Below are positions 1 through 14,222 of a stretch of DNA of 60,000 nt, piece by piece (positions within the stretch are counted from its first letter, which is position 1; each line of letters starts with the position of its first letter). The stretch lies in contig NC_087078.1 in assembly GCF_026151205.1 (NCBI RefSeq), forward strand, positions 15,829,118 through 15,889,117. Direction: 5' to 3'. Both the position numbers and the translations under genes were made by a program. A model generated the notes under the pieces. It worked only from the letters and a program-made list of their open reading frames with translations, had not been told where the DNA came from and did no database searches. Origin of the DNA: Bolinopsis microptera. Lineage: Eukaryota > Ctenophora > Tentaculata > Lobata > Bolinopsidae.

Positions 1-59
1 TAACATTGTGGCTGTTGGAATACACCGAAGTAAAATAAGTGTCTAGATAAAAAAATTAA

Positions 60-310
60 AAAATAAAAAAAAAAAAAAAAAAAAATGTCAATCCACAACC
101 TGTACACCCAACATACATGTATATCCACTGAACTGTTTAAAATCTTGAAACTGCATCAACCTATCTCTCTGACAAGTTTATTCCAAACAAGTTCCAGAGC
201 ATGTAGCCAAACTATGCGGGTCCCCCGACACAAACTTGAAATTTCTAAACACAATTTTGTCTTCAAAGGTACGACTATATGGAACAGTTTGGTTGATAAA
301 ATATTCGACA
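60..310 (+). mobile_element. LINE fragment, C-terminal end of reverse transcriptase ORF (5' piece)
   Basis: Reads through from about 85 to 310 as a peptide (SIHNLYTQH..., FKILKLHQPI, ending IWNSLVDKIF) that aligns with the last ~90 residues of the LINE ORF at 4316-6487 (VHNLYKYH, FKIIKLHTPI, MWNKFLK). It is preceded by an A-rich run at 60-84. The alignment breaks near 310 and resumes at about 1412, so this is the first half of a LINE tail split by the minus-strand element at 315-1410. No reverse-transcriptase catalytic motif is present. It is a dead fragment. Confidence 0.7.
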
Positions 311-314
311 AATG

Positions 315-1410
315 CACTCCTAATAATAATAATAATAAATACAACATTTATAAACCGCCTTATAGCTAAATCATATAACTCGATATAATTTAATCCTGGA
401 GATAAACTCCAGTGCTTTCTAAAGCGGCTCTTACATTAACTGAGCTTAGTTTAATTGAAAATTAGACATGACAAGTTCATTTTACCTATGTAAATGCAAA
501 ATCAATCAAATGCTAGAGAAAAGAAGTATATTTTAAGTTTGGTCTTGAAAGATGTAACTGACTCAGCTGATCTTATGTCGTATGGCAAGGAATTAAATAC
601 TTTAACTGCACAGTGACTAAAAGCTTTCTCTGTGTTTACATAGTTAGGAGAGGGCGGAAAACTAAGGTAAAAATAATCATTATCAAGACGTACATTTTTA
701 AAACTTTGCTGCCTAGGAGATATCAACTCTTTTAAGTAAGGAGGAGCTATATTATTTAAACACTTGTAGGCAAGTAGGGCAATCTTAAAATCTATTCTAA
801 ATCTAACTGGTAGAAAATGAACTTTCTTAAGTAGTGGAGTAGTGTGTGCCTTTCTTCCTCTCCCGAAAATAAATCTTACAGCAGAATTTTGCACCTTCTG
901 TAAACGACTTAAATCATAAGAGCTCAGTCCAAAATATACGCTATTGCAATAATCAATTCTAGAGAGTACTAGAGCATGAACAAGCTGAATCTTAAGGTTA
1001 AAAGACAGTTTTGATGCAATAAACCACAAATTTCTGATCTGAATATTACATGCTTGAACCACTGACGTAATCTGATCACTCATTGAAAGATAACTGTCCA
1101 AATACAGCCCAAGACTCTTCACAGTTCCACTAACAACATGTGGCTCTTGATCCTTAACAATCTGTAGAGAGGCTGGAATATTTTTTGAGTCAAATTTAGA
1201 GGATATAACGATGACTTCAGTCTTAGAAGAATTCAGTTGAAGGAAATTTTTTGTCATCCATTTCTTGATATTAGACATACAGTGTTCCATATTGTGCTCT
1301 AGCTGTGATGGGTCATCAGAATCATGAGTGAAATACAGCTGGGTGTCATCAGCATACAAATGAATACAGCACCCATGCATACTTGCAATGTTCTCAAGAT
1401 CTTTAATGAA
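315..1410 (-). mobile_element. 5'-truncated LINE (L2/CR1-like RT C-terminus) inserted into another LINE
   Basis: An open frame on the minus strand (start 1380, stop 502) of 292 residues begins at the RT catalytic box (HLYADDTQLYF) and continues with NFLQLNSSKTEV, VKSLGLYLDS and the C-terminal region (RIDYCNSVYFGL, LLKKVHFLPVRFRI) usual in L2/CR1-type LINE reverse transcriptases. In-frame residues FIKDLENIAS precede the ATG and are the end of the motif before YADD, so the true 5' break is near 1405-1410. The 3' end near 320-340 carries a short (TTA/AAT)n tail, as in this LINE type. Fingers and endonuclease are missing, so it cannot move by itself. Confidence 0.85.
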
Positions 1411-1411
1411 A

Positions 1412-1800
1412 ACAATGTCATGGTCCCTGGCTCTAGTAAATTTTCCGACCTTTCCTCCCCCATCTCAATTATCAAGAGCCGTATCAAAAAGCTCTTACTT
1501 GAAACCCAGCAATTGACAACACCTGGGCGAGAAATTGAGTGGCTCCCCCTAAATAGCTGGGGCATTGAACCAGCTTGGTCAATCAGCATCCCATCCCTTG
1601 CATACAACTAATTACAAAAGCGCTAATTATACCTGTTTCAAAAGCATCCTGTCTGGAAGTTCCCTGACTGCCGTGTGAATCTTTGGATCTATTTTTGGAT
1701 CTATTTTTATATTGATATGATTTTTATATACCTATATATATTCCTCGCATAATTTCCATGTCCGCCTGAACAAACCTGGCACCATCAAATCTTACTCTAG
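1412..1800 (+). mobile_element. LINE fragment, C-terminal end (3' piece) and its 3' tail
   Basis: At about 1425-1510 the plus strand reads SSKFSDLSSPISIIKSRIKK, matching the LINE C-terminus at 4316-6487 (SSKIDFSSPIALVKGRIKS). It continues the fragment at 60-310, so the two pieces are one old LINE separated by the minus-strand LINE. The 3' flank holds a small direct repeat (TTGGATCTATTTT twice, near 1682-1706). From 1800 to 2375 I see only AT-rich sequence with a short duplicated TAAAATACTTTGTTTTAC unit at 2140-2178. Confidence 0.65.
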
Positions 1801-2375
1801 AAACCCCAGAACTCATCAAGCCTAGTCTGAATTCAAAACTAGTTGACCAGCTACGTACAGTTTCCTGGACAACTGGAACCTTTTGGGCCATGCACAAGCC
1901 AATAGCATGTATGGTCCTGCAGTGGGGTCTCCTTGTCCTTGGATCTGTGTTTTGATCCGTCTTTTCTTAAAATTTTCCATTTGTGTCACTTAGAATCACC
2001 TTTTAAAATGTTAATCGACACCACTGGTCCTAGTTAAATTTAGCCATGGCACGACTACTCGAACGTAACAGTTAAATAGGTGTGTCATACTATTATATTC
2101 TTATAATTATATCATATGAATTGATTGCACTGCTAATAAATAAAATACTTTGTTTTACTAAAATACTTTGTTTTACTATATATATATATAAAACTCTAGA
2201 ACCCTGGTCACAAGAGCAACTGCCTAAACGTGCAGAAGTGAAAACAAACACATAATAATACTAGCAGTCCTTACTCCTAAATTTGAAACTAACTTTTTAA
2301 CTTTGACAAAAGGCTTGACATGCAATCATTATTTAAAAGCTGCGCATCTAAATGACATCTGAAAGGGAATCCTAA

Positions 2376-2587
2376 GAAGATTCTTGATCTTTTGTCAGGG
2401 CTCCTCCTCATTTAAACCTCAATCATCATTCGGCTGAGTCGACCGAGGAGACATAACGCGCAGATGTGTAATTTCGCACATATCCAACGCATCCTTAGCT
2501 AATCCCTAGACTAGGTGACACCAGGATTCAAACCTTGGACCTTCAGCGCAGAAGGGTTGAGGGCCATAACCCAAACCACCCTGAGTC
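2376..2587 (-). mobile_element. tRNA-derived SINE, older copy
   Basis: Reverse complement of the SINE at 48350-48612. Shared blocks are the tRNA-like head (here with B-box GGTTTGAATCC), the CTAGTCTAGGGATTAGCTAAGGAT block, the GTCGACTCAGCCGAATGAT block and the GAGGTTTAAATGAGGAGG block. It is more diverged than the other copy: the B-box has a C to T change and the A-box region (2565-2585) is decayed. The next 450 bases (2588-3040) show no feature. Confidence 0.8.
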
Positions 2588-3046
2588 AGTCTCCCAAGCC
2601 TGTCAAAGCAGTCCACAGCTGCATTTCTTAAATGAGGAGGACAAACAAAGGGCTTGCTGGCATCAAATTTGACGAAAACAATTATTCCCTGGCTAGTTTA
2701 AAATGTAGCTCACTCTTAGAGTAGAGTTGAGTAGAGTAAAAAAGAAAAAAAAAACAGATAAGACAACACATGTGAATAATGACTAAAATTCTGAATTCTA
2801 ATGTCATCAACACAGAATTTCGGAAAGTGATCCATTCATTTCTATAAAGTAAAATAAAGTTACGTAAAATATATGCCATCTCATCATCACACATGTTTAT
2901 AAAATATCATCGGCCATCGAACTATGTGAAAAAATATATAATAAATATTCCCCACCAACATTAATTATTTGTCAAATAGAATATATTTAAAACATTTATC
3001 AAAACATAATCTTATTTTAATATAAAAACCTAATCAAACTTCCTTG

Positions 3047-3110
3047 ATAGGACACAAGGATACAAGGATACAAGGATACAAGGATATATACAAGGATACA
3101 AGGATACAAA
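3047..3110 (+). repeat. Short tandem repeat, GGATACAA unit
   Basis: About seven copies of an 8-9-bp unit (ACAAGGATA) interrupted once by ATATATACA. Minisatellite-like; no coding sense. Confidence 0.85.
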
Positions 3111-3254
3111 AGTGATAATTACTTTATTGAGTACACAATTAATTCTGAAATAATTTACAAATGTGTAGGGATGAAAATATTTGACATACGTTGCATGCCA
3201 CTTTTCGCGCGCGAAGCGCGCGCCGCCGATATTTGGATACGAAACATGTATCAA

Positions 3255-3776
3255 GAAAATATAAGGGATGATACTCGTAAAATATTTGTTTAAAATATTA
3301 CAAACAAGACCGTTGACGAGTATAACTCGGCGCGCGTCTTAGTAGGTTATAAACCTACAAATGATTTGTTTTGATTCATGTTGACGACGTCGATCCTTCG
3401 CAGCTTTAAGCTTGGTGTGGCCCAGTTCACAATTAAGTGGTGCATCGCACCGATCTAACGAAACATTATTTGATGCGTGGAGAAGCCCAGTAGTACATCA
3501 CACAATTGTAGCGCGATGCGTTACTGTGCCGCGCCGAGCTGCCATGAATTGACATCGTCAATTAAATCACACAACAAAATTTGTTGAGGACTAGAACTAT
3601 GCTTGCCCCACGTTGTGTATAAAGTATGTGTAGTAACCAGCCTGTCACTCACAAATGCTCGGCCAAGCTTCGCTGTAGGTTTATAACCTACCATGCAAGA
3701 CAAGCGCCGAGTTGGACTCGTCGACGATCTAATTGCTAATATTTGAAACAAATATTTTACGAGTATCACCCGTTAA
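3255..3776. mobile_element. Foldback/MITE-like element with ~100-bp imperfect inverted ends
   Basis: The left end (GGGATGATACTCGTAAAATA, then GACGAGTATAACTCGGCGCG and GTAGGTTATAAACCTAC) is the inverse of the right end (GTAGGTTTATAACCTAC, GCCGAGTTGGACTCGTCGAC, ATTTTACGAGTATCACCCG). The centre has CG-rich words (GCGCGATGCGTTACTGTGCC). The right end finishes CACCCGTTAA; a second right end at 8400-8510 finishes identically. There is no open frame of note, so this is a non-autonomous element. CGCG-rich words are much denser here than in the surrounding DNA. Confidence 0.7.
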
Positions 3777-3904
3777 AAGCTTTGCAGCGACGTAAATACT
3801 GAAAACAAAACTGCAACTGCTATCTAAAATTTTAAATATATAAGTTACTATATAATAATACATAAATTTTTATTTACCACACAACTTATGATATATAAAT
3901 TATA

Positions 3905-4165
3905 ACAAGTTAAGCGTTGACGGATGTTACTCGTCTAAATTTCTTCGAATTAGCGCGCGCCGTTGTAGCGCGATGCACTACTGGGTCGCGCGCGCATCAA
4001 ATAATGCTTCTCGCAACCACTTCGGTAGATCGGCGAAATGCACCACTGTGCCTCACCGAGCTGCGAAGGATTGACATTGTGAATCAACGCGCGCCGCTTT
4101 CTTCTCGAAATGGCACGAGCTACGAAGTAGCGCGCGCCGGGCCAGATCATTAACAATGGTCAAGT
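3905..4165. repeat. Second piece of the CG-rich dispersed family
   Basis: Contains GTTGACGGATGTTACTCGTC and CGCGCCGGGCCAGATCATTA, both repeated at 8151-8222, and TAGCGCGATGCACTACTGGG followed by GCATCAAATAATGCTTCTCG, repeated in altered form at 16216-16310. The LINE ORF begins ~150 bp to the right, so the family may have been the landing site. No gene. Confidence 0.7.
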
Positions 4166-4315
4166 TAAGCGCCAAAATTTGGCACCACATGACATTCCTT
4201 AGCAACAAGTTGTTTATAGTTCCAAAAGTTCCAGTTGTACAATAAATATGTTCGTTAAATAATTTTTACAAAGCACATTTAGGAAAGAATAATTTACAAT
4301 GGTACAAAACGCACT

Positions 4316-6487
4316 ATGCAAAACAATCCATGGATTACACCAGCAATTATAACATCAATAAATCACTGTCACGAACTATACGAAAACTGGGTCAAAGCTC
4401 GCAAAGTCAAGTGCAATCTAGGAGATACTGACACAAAAGGTGGCCTCTGTCACTGCGCAGTATGTAACAAAAAGCGCAGTGAGTACTTAACTTATAAATA
4501 TTATAGAAAAGAACTCAAAGTTATACGTGAAAAGGCTCAAACTTCGTACAATATGGGTAAATTTAATGAAGTTCAAGGTGACAGTAAGAAAACATGGCAA
4601 CTAATCAATAAGATACGCGGCAAAGGGAAACGAGAAATTAAACCCCCGTTTGTTATTAATAATGAGAAAATAATGAATCGTAGAATTATAGCTAACGAAT
4701 TTAATAATTACTTTGTATCTCTTGCCCCTAAGTTGAATGAATCATACAGTACAACCGGTCAAATTAGACTAAGTCCAATTCAATGCTTTACGGACTACTT
4801 ACCAAGGCCAAATACCTCAAGTATATTTCTCAGCGATTGTACACCAGAAGAAATAGAGAAAATCATTAGCGAACTCAAGAATGGAAAAGCTAGTGACATC
4901 CCTATTCACGTCATCAAACGAACGTCTAAGATTATAAGCCCACTCCTGTCAGTATTATTTAATGAACACATGAGAAATGGAACTTTTCCAGACCGACTGA
5001 AAATTGGTAAAATTAGCCCTATATACAAAAAAGACGGTACAGAATATCTCGAAAACTATAGGCCAGTATCTACCCTAGCTGTGTTCGGAAAGTTATTTGA
5101 GAAAGTAATCTACTCCCGTTTGTACAGTTTTCTTGTGTCGCAGAACGTTTTGTTTGAGAACCAGTTTGGTTTTAGGAAGAGTCACTCAACTAACCACGCC
5201 CTTAATTACTCAGTTGACTATGTAAACTCCCATATAAAGGAAAAGCAACATGTATTAGGTATCTTTATCGACTTATCAAAGGCATTTGACACTATCAGTC
5301 ACGATAAACTTCTCATAAAACTTGACAAATATGGTATAAGAGGTAACGCAAACGAGCTTATTGGAAGTTACCTATCGAACAGACAGCAGTACGTTTCAGT
5401 TTTAGGTGAGGAATCTGATAAACTCCCTGTTATTTGTGGAGTACCACAAGGTAGTGTTTTAGGACCGCTACTGTTTATAATTTACATAAACGATATCTAT
5501 AACTCATCAGACCTAGGAAAATTTATACTTTTCGCTGATGACACCAATATATTTGTAGTCGACAAATCTGTCCAGAATCTCTACCAAAAAGCTAATACTA
5601 TAATGAATTCTGTTTACAATTATATGAAATGCAATCTTCTCCACATTAACATCAAGAAATGCTGTTACATTCACTTTACACCAGGAAAGAAGGATGTAAC
5701 TAGTAGTAGTAGTAATAGTAATGATCTTATTTTAACGTTGAATAACACAGTCATTAAACGTGTTGATGAAACTAAATTCCTCGGCGTTATTATAGATAAA
5801 AACCTTAACTGGAAACCTCATACTGCATATCTTAGTTCTAAATTAAAGTGTGAAGTCGGTAAACTCTGCCGTATGAGAAGATTTATACCTAAAGAGCTGT
5901 ATAATGACCTCTACCACACCCTCTTCGAATCTCATCTAGGATATGGGATCTCAGTGTGGGGAGGCATATCGAACAATAGGCTAGAACCAATATTTAAAAT
6001 TCAAAAAAAGTGCACTCGTATTCTATTTGGTGATCAAGAGGCATACAGTAATAAGTTCAAAACATGTGCTAGAACCCGCCCAATTGGATCCCAAAAACTT
6101 GGAGCCGACTTCTATAAACGAGAATCAAGTAAACCCCTTCTCAGCAGAAACAAAATACTCTGCGTGCATAATTTGTATAAGTACCACTGTCTACTTGAAA
6201 TGTTTAAAATAATCAAACTTCACACTCCAATACCGATGTACAATTTATTTCAAAAGTCACCCCGACGTGATAACTACTTTATTAACCCCGCTGCAACCAA
6301 TTTGTTTGTATATAAAACCTCGAATATGTGGAATAAATTCCTTAAACCTTCTAGTAAGATTGACTTCTCGTCCCCAATTGCACTTGTTAAAGGTCGCATT
6401 AAATCTATGCTACTCAATGCTCAAAAAGCTGGAAACACTGATGAATGGTCAGAACTCAACTTTGATGGAAATGACATGTGCCTATAA
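4316..6487 (+). CDS. LINE (non-LTR retrotransposon) reverse transcriptase ORF, endonuclease missing
   Basis: An intact 723-codon frame. Order: N-terminal linker PWITPAIITSINHCHELYENW; a small Cys cluster CHCAVCNKK (residues ~45-54); KTWQLINKIRGKG; RT fingers ISPIYKKDG..ENYRPVS; NQFGFRKSHST; palm box A FIDLSKAFDTISHDKL; GVPQGSVLGPLLFIIYIND; catalytic FADDTNIFV; TKFLGVIIDKNLNWKPH; C-terminal thumb. This layout fits the jockey/CR1-type superclade of LINEs, in which an apurinic endonuclease precedes the RT. Here a stop lies ten codons upstream of the ATG and no endonuclease is seen, so the copy is 5'-truncated but its RT frame is unbroken, which suggests recent insertion. A CA-rich 3' flank follows (6488-6610). 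Function: target-primed reverse transcription. Confidence 0.93.
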   Translation: MQNNPWITPAIITSINHCHELYENWVKARKVKCNLGDTDTKGGLCHCAVCNKKRSEYLTYKYYRKELKVIREKAQTSYNMGKFNEVQGDSKKTWQLINKIRGKGKREIKPPFVINNEKIMNRRIIANEFNNYFVSLAPKLNESYSTTGQIRLSPIQCFTDYLPRPNTSSIFLSDCTPEEIEKIISELKNGKASDIPIHVIKRTSKIISPLLSVLFNEHMRNGTFPDRLKIGKISPIYKKDGTEYLENYRPVSTLAVFGKLFEKVIYSRLYSFLVSQNVLFENQFGFRKSHSTNHALNYSVDYVNSHIKEKQHVLGIFIDLSKAFDTISHDKLLIKLDKYGIRGNANELIGSYLSNRQQYVSVLGEESDKLPVICGVPQGSVLGPLLFIIYINDIYNSSDLGKFILFADDTNIFVVDKSVQNLYQKANTIMNSVYNYMKCNLLHINIKKCCYIHFTPGKKDVTSSSSNSNDLILTLNNTVIKRVDETKFLGVIIDKNLNWKPHTAYLSSKLKCEVGKLCRMRRFIPKELYNDLYHTLFESHLGYGISVWGGISNNRLEPIFKIQKKCTRILFGDQEAYSNKFKTCARTRPIGSQKLGADFYKRESSKPLLSRNKILCVHNLYKYHCLLEMFKIIKLHTPIPMYNLFQKSPRRDNYFINPAATNLFVYKTSNMWNKFLKPSSKIDFSSPIALVKGRIKSMLLNAQKAGNTDEWSELNFDGNDMCL

Positions 6488-7557
6488 TTAAGAACACACA
6501 AACTAGTCCATATAGATTTCATACTACACACACAAAATAACACACACAATACACACCACAGTCAAACATAGAAACTATATATTCACACATATAACACAGA
6601 ACACTGATCATCCGCCTTACACTGGTGTCTGGACTTGTCTGGAGTGTTCGTCTGGAACGTGGGACGGACTCACAAATATATTGTGTAAACGTAGCGCGCG
6701 AAACTTAAATATTGTATAACTCTATCATTTCATTACCCAGCGTGATTTACCGCGCCAGAATAATGAAATGAAGCCGCGCTATATCCGTGAACCTACAGTG
6801 ACTTATATTTTATATTTTGTATCTCTTATATTATTACTACGTAACGCGAAATTAAGTTGTATCACACTCCCGGTTTTGGACCCCAATGTTAACCTTGCAG
6901 CAACTGTGTCAGCCCAATATACTCTAGAAGTATGATCACACTTATTTTAATGAACAAAAGACCCATAATTAATATAATCAGATACTCGTCAACAGCAGCA
7001 GTTTCCTTACGTGTGATGTGTTGTCCTTCTCCTTTCTGTGTCCCCGTCGTTTTGTTTTGTGAAATGTATTGTAGTAGTGTTTTAATATTTAAATCGAACG
7101 CAACTCAATAGTTAATAATAACAAACACAAATACTATTTTAAATAATTGATTAATATCGATTTATATACGAACCAAACATTAATTATTCTTTAATAACCT
7201 TTTATATATGTGTTAAACGATCCAGGGCATATCTAAAATTCGATAATGAACTTCATATACTATTAGTGCCGCGTGCTGATAAATATTCTGGGAATCAATC
7301 CACCCAATCGTGGCGATAACATATTTTTGTGCTTGGCCGGTTTTAGGTTTGAGTTTGTGCTCCAAAAGTGGTAAATCGGGTGCTAGTAAAGCTCTTGCAG
7401 GCAACTGGCTCCTTTTGCCAACTGCTTTTGGTTTAAGCGCTGACTCACATTTGGAACTGGCACTGGTATAATTGTAATATCCTACGAAGTCAGCATGCTA
7501 TATTATTTTGCAAAACTCGTTCAATTTATCTTGACAATATTTAAAGTTTATGGTTTT
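6488..7557 (+). other. LINE 3' flank and featureless AT-rich DNA
   Basis: 6490-6610 is rich in CA words and is probably the LINE 3' untranslated region. The rest has no convincing frame, RNA gene or repeat. A 63-codon minus-strand frame at 7213-7404 has no recognisable protein sense. Confidence 0.4.
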
Positions 7558-7668
7558 AGGTTTAGGCGCGGCGCACGCACCGCTTATATGTTATAGCTCA
7601 TTCAGCTTCTGTTTTCAGCGCTGTGTTGCTACATGTGGGTCAAGCGCGGTGCCGCGCCTAAACAGCAA
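7558..7668. mobile_element. Small MITE-like hairpin element
   Basis: The left end GTTTAGGCGCGGCG and right end GCCGCGCCTAAAC are inverted copies about 110 bp apart, with no coding content. CG content is much higher in the ends than in the flanks. The 7669-8100 stretch has a duplicated ATTTTGTTTTACT word and nothing else. Confidence 0.6.
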
Positions 7669-8099
7669 AAGAGTTATTTATTTTAAAATTTATTTTTGTA
7701 TCTCAAAAATGATGTTAAGTTTTTAATATGACGTAGAATTAAAGCTATTTCCGTAGTACAGCCTAAGTGCTAAGCATGCTCGTTAGAAAAACTATGAACA
7801 ATGAACATAACATGCTAGCTTTCTTTATTTTTGTAAGTCGCGTCGGCTAACATCTTGGGTTGTACTGGATGTAACAAGTTTATTATCGGATGTCTACTTA
7901 TATTTATTATGATATCATTATTCATTGTAATGGCAATAAAATTTAAATTTTGTTTTACTTAAAAAAAAAATTTTGTTTTACTAATCGTTGCGCGCGCTAT
8001 ATTCGCACTAAATTTGCATATTTTCTAGTTTTCTCATTTTTGATTTCGGCAGCTGCTGTTTTAATTTTACTTAATACATTAGTGCATGCAGTGCTAACT

Positions 8100-8512
8100 G
8101 CTATTAATTGACGATGTCAATTCATCGCAGCTCGGCGAGGCACAGTATTAGCTTGACGGATGTTACTCGTCTAAATTTCTTCGAAGTAGCGCGCGCCGGG
8201 CCAGATCATTAACAATGGTCAAAGTATTAGCGCATCTCGCCGATCTAGCGAGGAGCATAATTGAGTGCGCGGCGCGGCACAGTAACGCATCACGCTACAA
8301 TAACTGCTAGTATCGGGGCGATAGCCCCGATATACAGCCGCGCACTTCACACTCGATCGTGCGCGGTGGGTCTACAAGTGACAATACACCTTCAAACTTG
8401 TAGGTTTATAACGTACCAAGACGCGCGCCGAGTTGGACTCGTCGACGCGACGCGGTCTTGATGCTTGATATTTGAAACAAATATTTTACGAGTATCACCC
8501 GTTAACAATGCA
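8100..8512. mobile_element. Rearranged copy of the CG-rich foldback family
   Basis: Holds the GACGGATGTTACTCGTC block (8151-8222, internally deleted relative to 3905-4165), the CGCACAGTAACGC-type block and the right end GTTGGACTCGTCGAC...ACGAGTATCACCCGTTAA at 8430-8505. 8513-8846 is unremarkable AT-rich DNA. Confidence 0.65.
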
Positions 8513-8851
8513 ACGTGTGACAAAGACTTTTTAATCAATAAATTTTTATATTAAAACAAAGTAGAACAGCACCAAGCACACGATATAGATGTTTAAAGCA
8601 TCGAAGAGCAGTCAACAGGCCTTTAACCTAGTTTGATAATGCATCGCGTTGGCTGTTCATTGTTCATTATTTAGAATTTCACAATAACTCAGATCCAGAC
8701 ATTTCTTTCGATATTTTAGAAATTAACTCATAATGTTATGTAGCACCATTAAACGAAAAGTGACTACTGACTGAAGCGACAAGCGTATTATGTTCCCTCA
8801 TGTTCGGTAAATATTATGTACTTGGACAAAGTGTAAAACGTGTGTAATAAT

Positions 8852-9196
8852 CACCCTACGCGCGTGGGGTGGACTCCTGGGGTGGACTTTTATTCAGCGC
8901 GTATTTTGTAGCCTGTTCAACTTGACGTTTTGAATCGTTACTATCTCAATGTCACAGATACATAGAATGTGAGGTGATCATCTTAAAGAGAAACGTCTCA
9001 GCTTTCACCTGGTGTAAAGTTTATCTTTGTTCTCAAAATATAGCTCGCTCAGTGTGCAACAGAAGTTGACATTACAATAACCACGTCCGCGACCGGTCGT
9101 CAGATACCGGAGTCTTGCACAAAATTGGGTCCCTAAATTAAAATTTTATGACACAGTTACGATGAACTAGTGTCTAGGGAAACATTTGGTGAAAGT
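8852..9196 (-). repeat. Left terminal inverted repeat of the 5.08-kb segment
   Basis: Near-identical, inverted, to 13587-13931. Contains GGGGTGGACTCCTGGGGTGG next to the tip and CGACCGGTCGTCAGATACCG further in. Its near identity to the partner arm implies recent origin or gene conversion. Confidence 0.85.
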
Positions 9197-10147
9197 TTCA
9201 ACTCTCTACTATAAAAATAGCTATAGTTATTGAAGATAAACCGTGAGAAAATTCCTCTTGTCGGGATCGACGCCATCAGAAAATCCCTTCTGTACCACGT
9301 GACAACGATTAGAGCGTCACGTGGCCGTCACGTGACACAAGTGCGCGCATCTGGTCGACCTTTCTCGTGGGAAATCCTGATTGCCTGATCGATCTCCTGG
9401 GAAATCCTGATTGCTACGGAAAGGGCTGACAACCACTGTTATTTTCGTTCCTCAATTTTCCAGTTCACTTGCTCAGTGCTGTCAGTGTCAGTTGTTTTTT
9501 GTTTGCCCTGCTAAATAAATTTCACTCCGTCATAATCCCCTACTCCCCTATCCAATGAACTGTTTCTGTTACAGCTGCCATTCTGTTGACTTGACCCTAA
9601 CTTAGTCTTATCATTGTCACTTGATAACTTTATCCGTGTGCACTTTCTCGAAACTCACTTATCTTTGTCAAGACTCAGCCTATCTCAGATCTAAATGTTG
9701 CCTTAACAGACTTACTGGTCACTGCACTGGGCCCTCCTTTAAATGCAAATATCATATGAGCAGCCGATCGATTTATTGCTTGAACTGTGCATCCTTTTTT
9801 TAAATACATAAGGTCAATTTTTCTATCGTGAAACTTAGTCACTGAAAGTGAAGACAACGCAATCTGGCTGTGCCGGTTCCCCTCTGCCTAGATCACTTAG
9901 AATATCCATAGTTAGCAATACTTTAATCGTTTAATGCAGCGATATAGCCAGTTATTAATGCCACATTGTAGATTTTAGCCTGTTCCAATCATCCTTATAT
10001 CGAGTTAATGAAATTTATGAAATTGCCTACCGTTCAAATCGCTCTCTGTTGTTAGCACCACACTGATTAACTACAATATTCCAATTTTTTAGAATTATGT
10101 CCGACATAATTCTAATTTTTGCTGTTACAGCAGATAGTTATGGTGAA
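9197..10147 (+). other. Upstream region of the ankyrin-like gene
   Basis: Holds three CACGTG-type words within 9296-9338 (CACGTGACAACG, GTCACGTGG, GTCACGTGAC), which could be bHLH-ZIP or similar sites, and a duplicated GGGAAATCCTGATTGC (9369-9411). There is no persuasive exon and no TATA box was identified. Confidence 0.35.
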
Positions 10148-13029
<2,882 letters not shown>

Positions 13030-13586
13030 GGTTGTCACGAAAGCGTACTGTAACGGGACTGTATCAGATTTGAGTGATTTGATTTTGTGATTCGCAGTTC
13101 ACGTGATTTTATTGTGATCTTAGACTGTAAAAACTATAAAGGTTCAAGTTGAACTATCGTTGCCATGATTATGTATTTTGGAACTGTTCACGTTGAAATT
13201 GCTTCGTTAATCAGCAGTCCTCCTTGGTAACCTTCTACTGTGTAATGCAGCTACGATCAACGATACTTAGCTAGTACATTCATAGTAACTGCACTGAGAA
13301 GAGTAAAAAATTTGAGCTTTGACGGAATAACATTTCCTTGTTTTTAGATACGGTTACTATTCTAGTGAGGGGTTCATAGCTGACCATTAAGGTCTTACTC
13401 ACAATAATTTGTGCTCTGATATTGGCCGTACTGACTGCTGTTGAAAAAGCCACGCCATCAGATGCGCGTCACGAGAGTCCACCCCAGTAGACCCCACTAC
13501 GTACAAAATTTGAAATTTTCCCAAAAACTTCTGATTAAGCTAGTTTGTTTTCAATAACTTTTGCAATATTAACAGTAGACCCTTCA

Positions 13587-13931
13587 AATTTTCACCAAAT
13601 GTTTCCCTAGACACTAGTTCATCGTAACTGTGTCATAAAATTTTAATTCAGGGACCCAATTTTGTGCAAGACTCCGGTATCTGACGACCGGTCGCGGACG
13701 TGGTTATTGTAATGTCAACTTCTGTTGCACACTGAGCGAGCTATATTTTGAGAACAAAGATAAACTTTACACCAGGTGAAAGCTGAGACGTTTCTCTTTA
13801 AGATGATCACCTCACATTCTGTGTATCTGTGACATTGAGATAGTAACGATCAAAACGTCAAGTTGAACAGGCTACAAAATACGCGCTGAATAAAAGTCCA
13901 CCCCAGGAGTCCACCCCACGCGCGTAGGGTG
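13587..13931 (+). repeat. Right terminal inverted repeat of the 5.08-kb segment
   Basis: Partner of 8852-9196. Ends CCACCCCACGCGCGTAGGGTG just before ATAAT. The 13030-13586 stretch between the gene and this arm shows only the extra tip-like motif near 13476. Confidence 0.85.
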
Positions 13932-14132
13932 ATAATGGTAAATCACCATTTTATGTAGTATCAAATATATAACACCATTTGATTTTGATGTAACCAACCT
14001 GTATTCAGTGTGTGTAATTTTAATTTAGTATTATAAGTAAAAATATTGTAGAACCATTTTATAATTTATTATTTATTTTATTATTTATAATTGTATACTA
14101 ACATGTAACATTCAACATTTGTACCAATTTTA

Positions 14133-14222
14133 GCCTGAAGATGGCGTTGACGCCGAAAATTTGCCTACATTCCTGTTTCATTTGTCTTTGTCTCTTCCAA
14201 CCGGATATTATCCAACTATCAG
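14133..14222 (+). mobile_element. Fragment of the CTGAAGA/GAAA element family
   Basis: CCTGAAGATGGCGTTGACGC through CTTCCAACCGGATATTATCC matches each arm of the inverted insertion at 38763-39042. Only the single orientation is present here. See that entry for the possible Penelope-like origin. The remaining sequence 13932-14681 has no gene. Confidence 0.75.
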
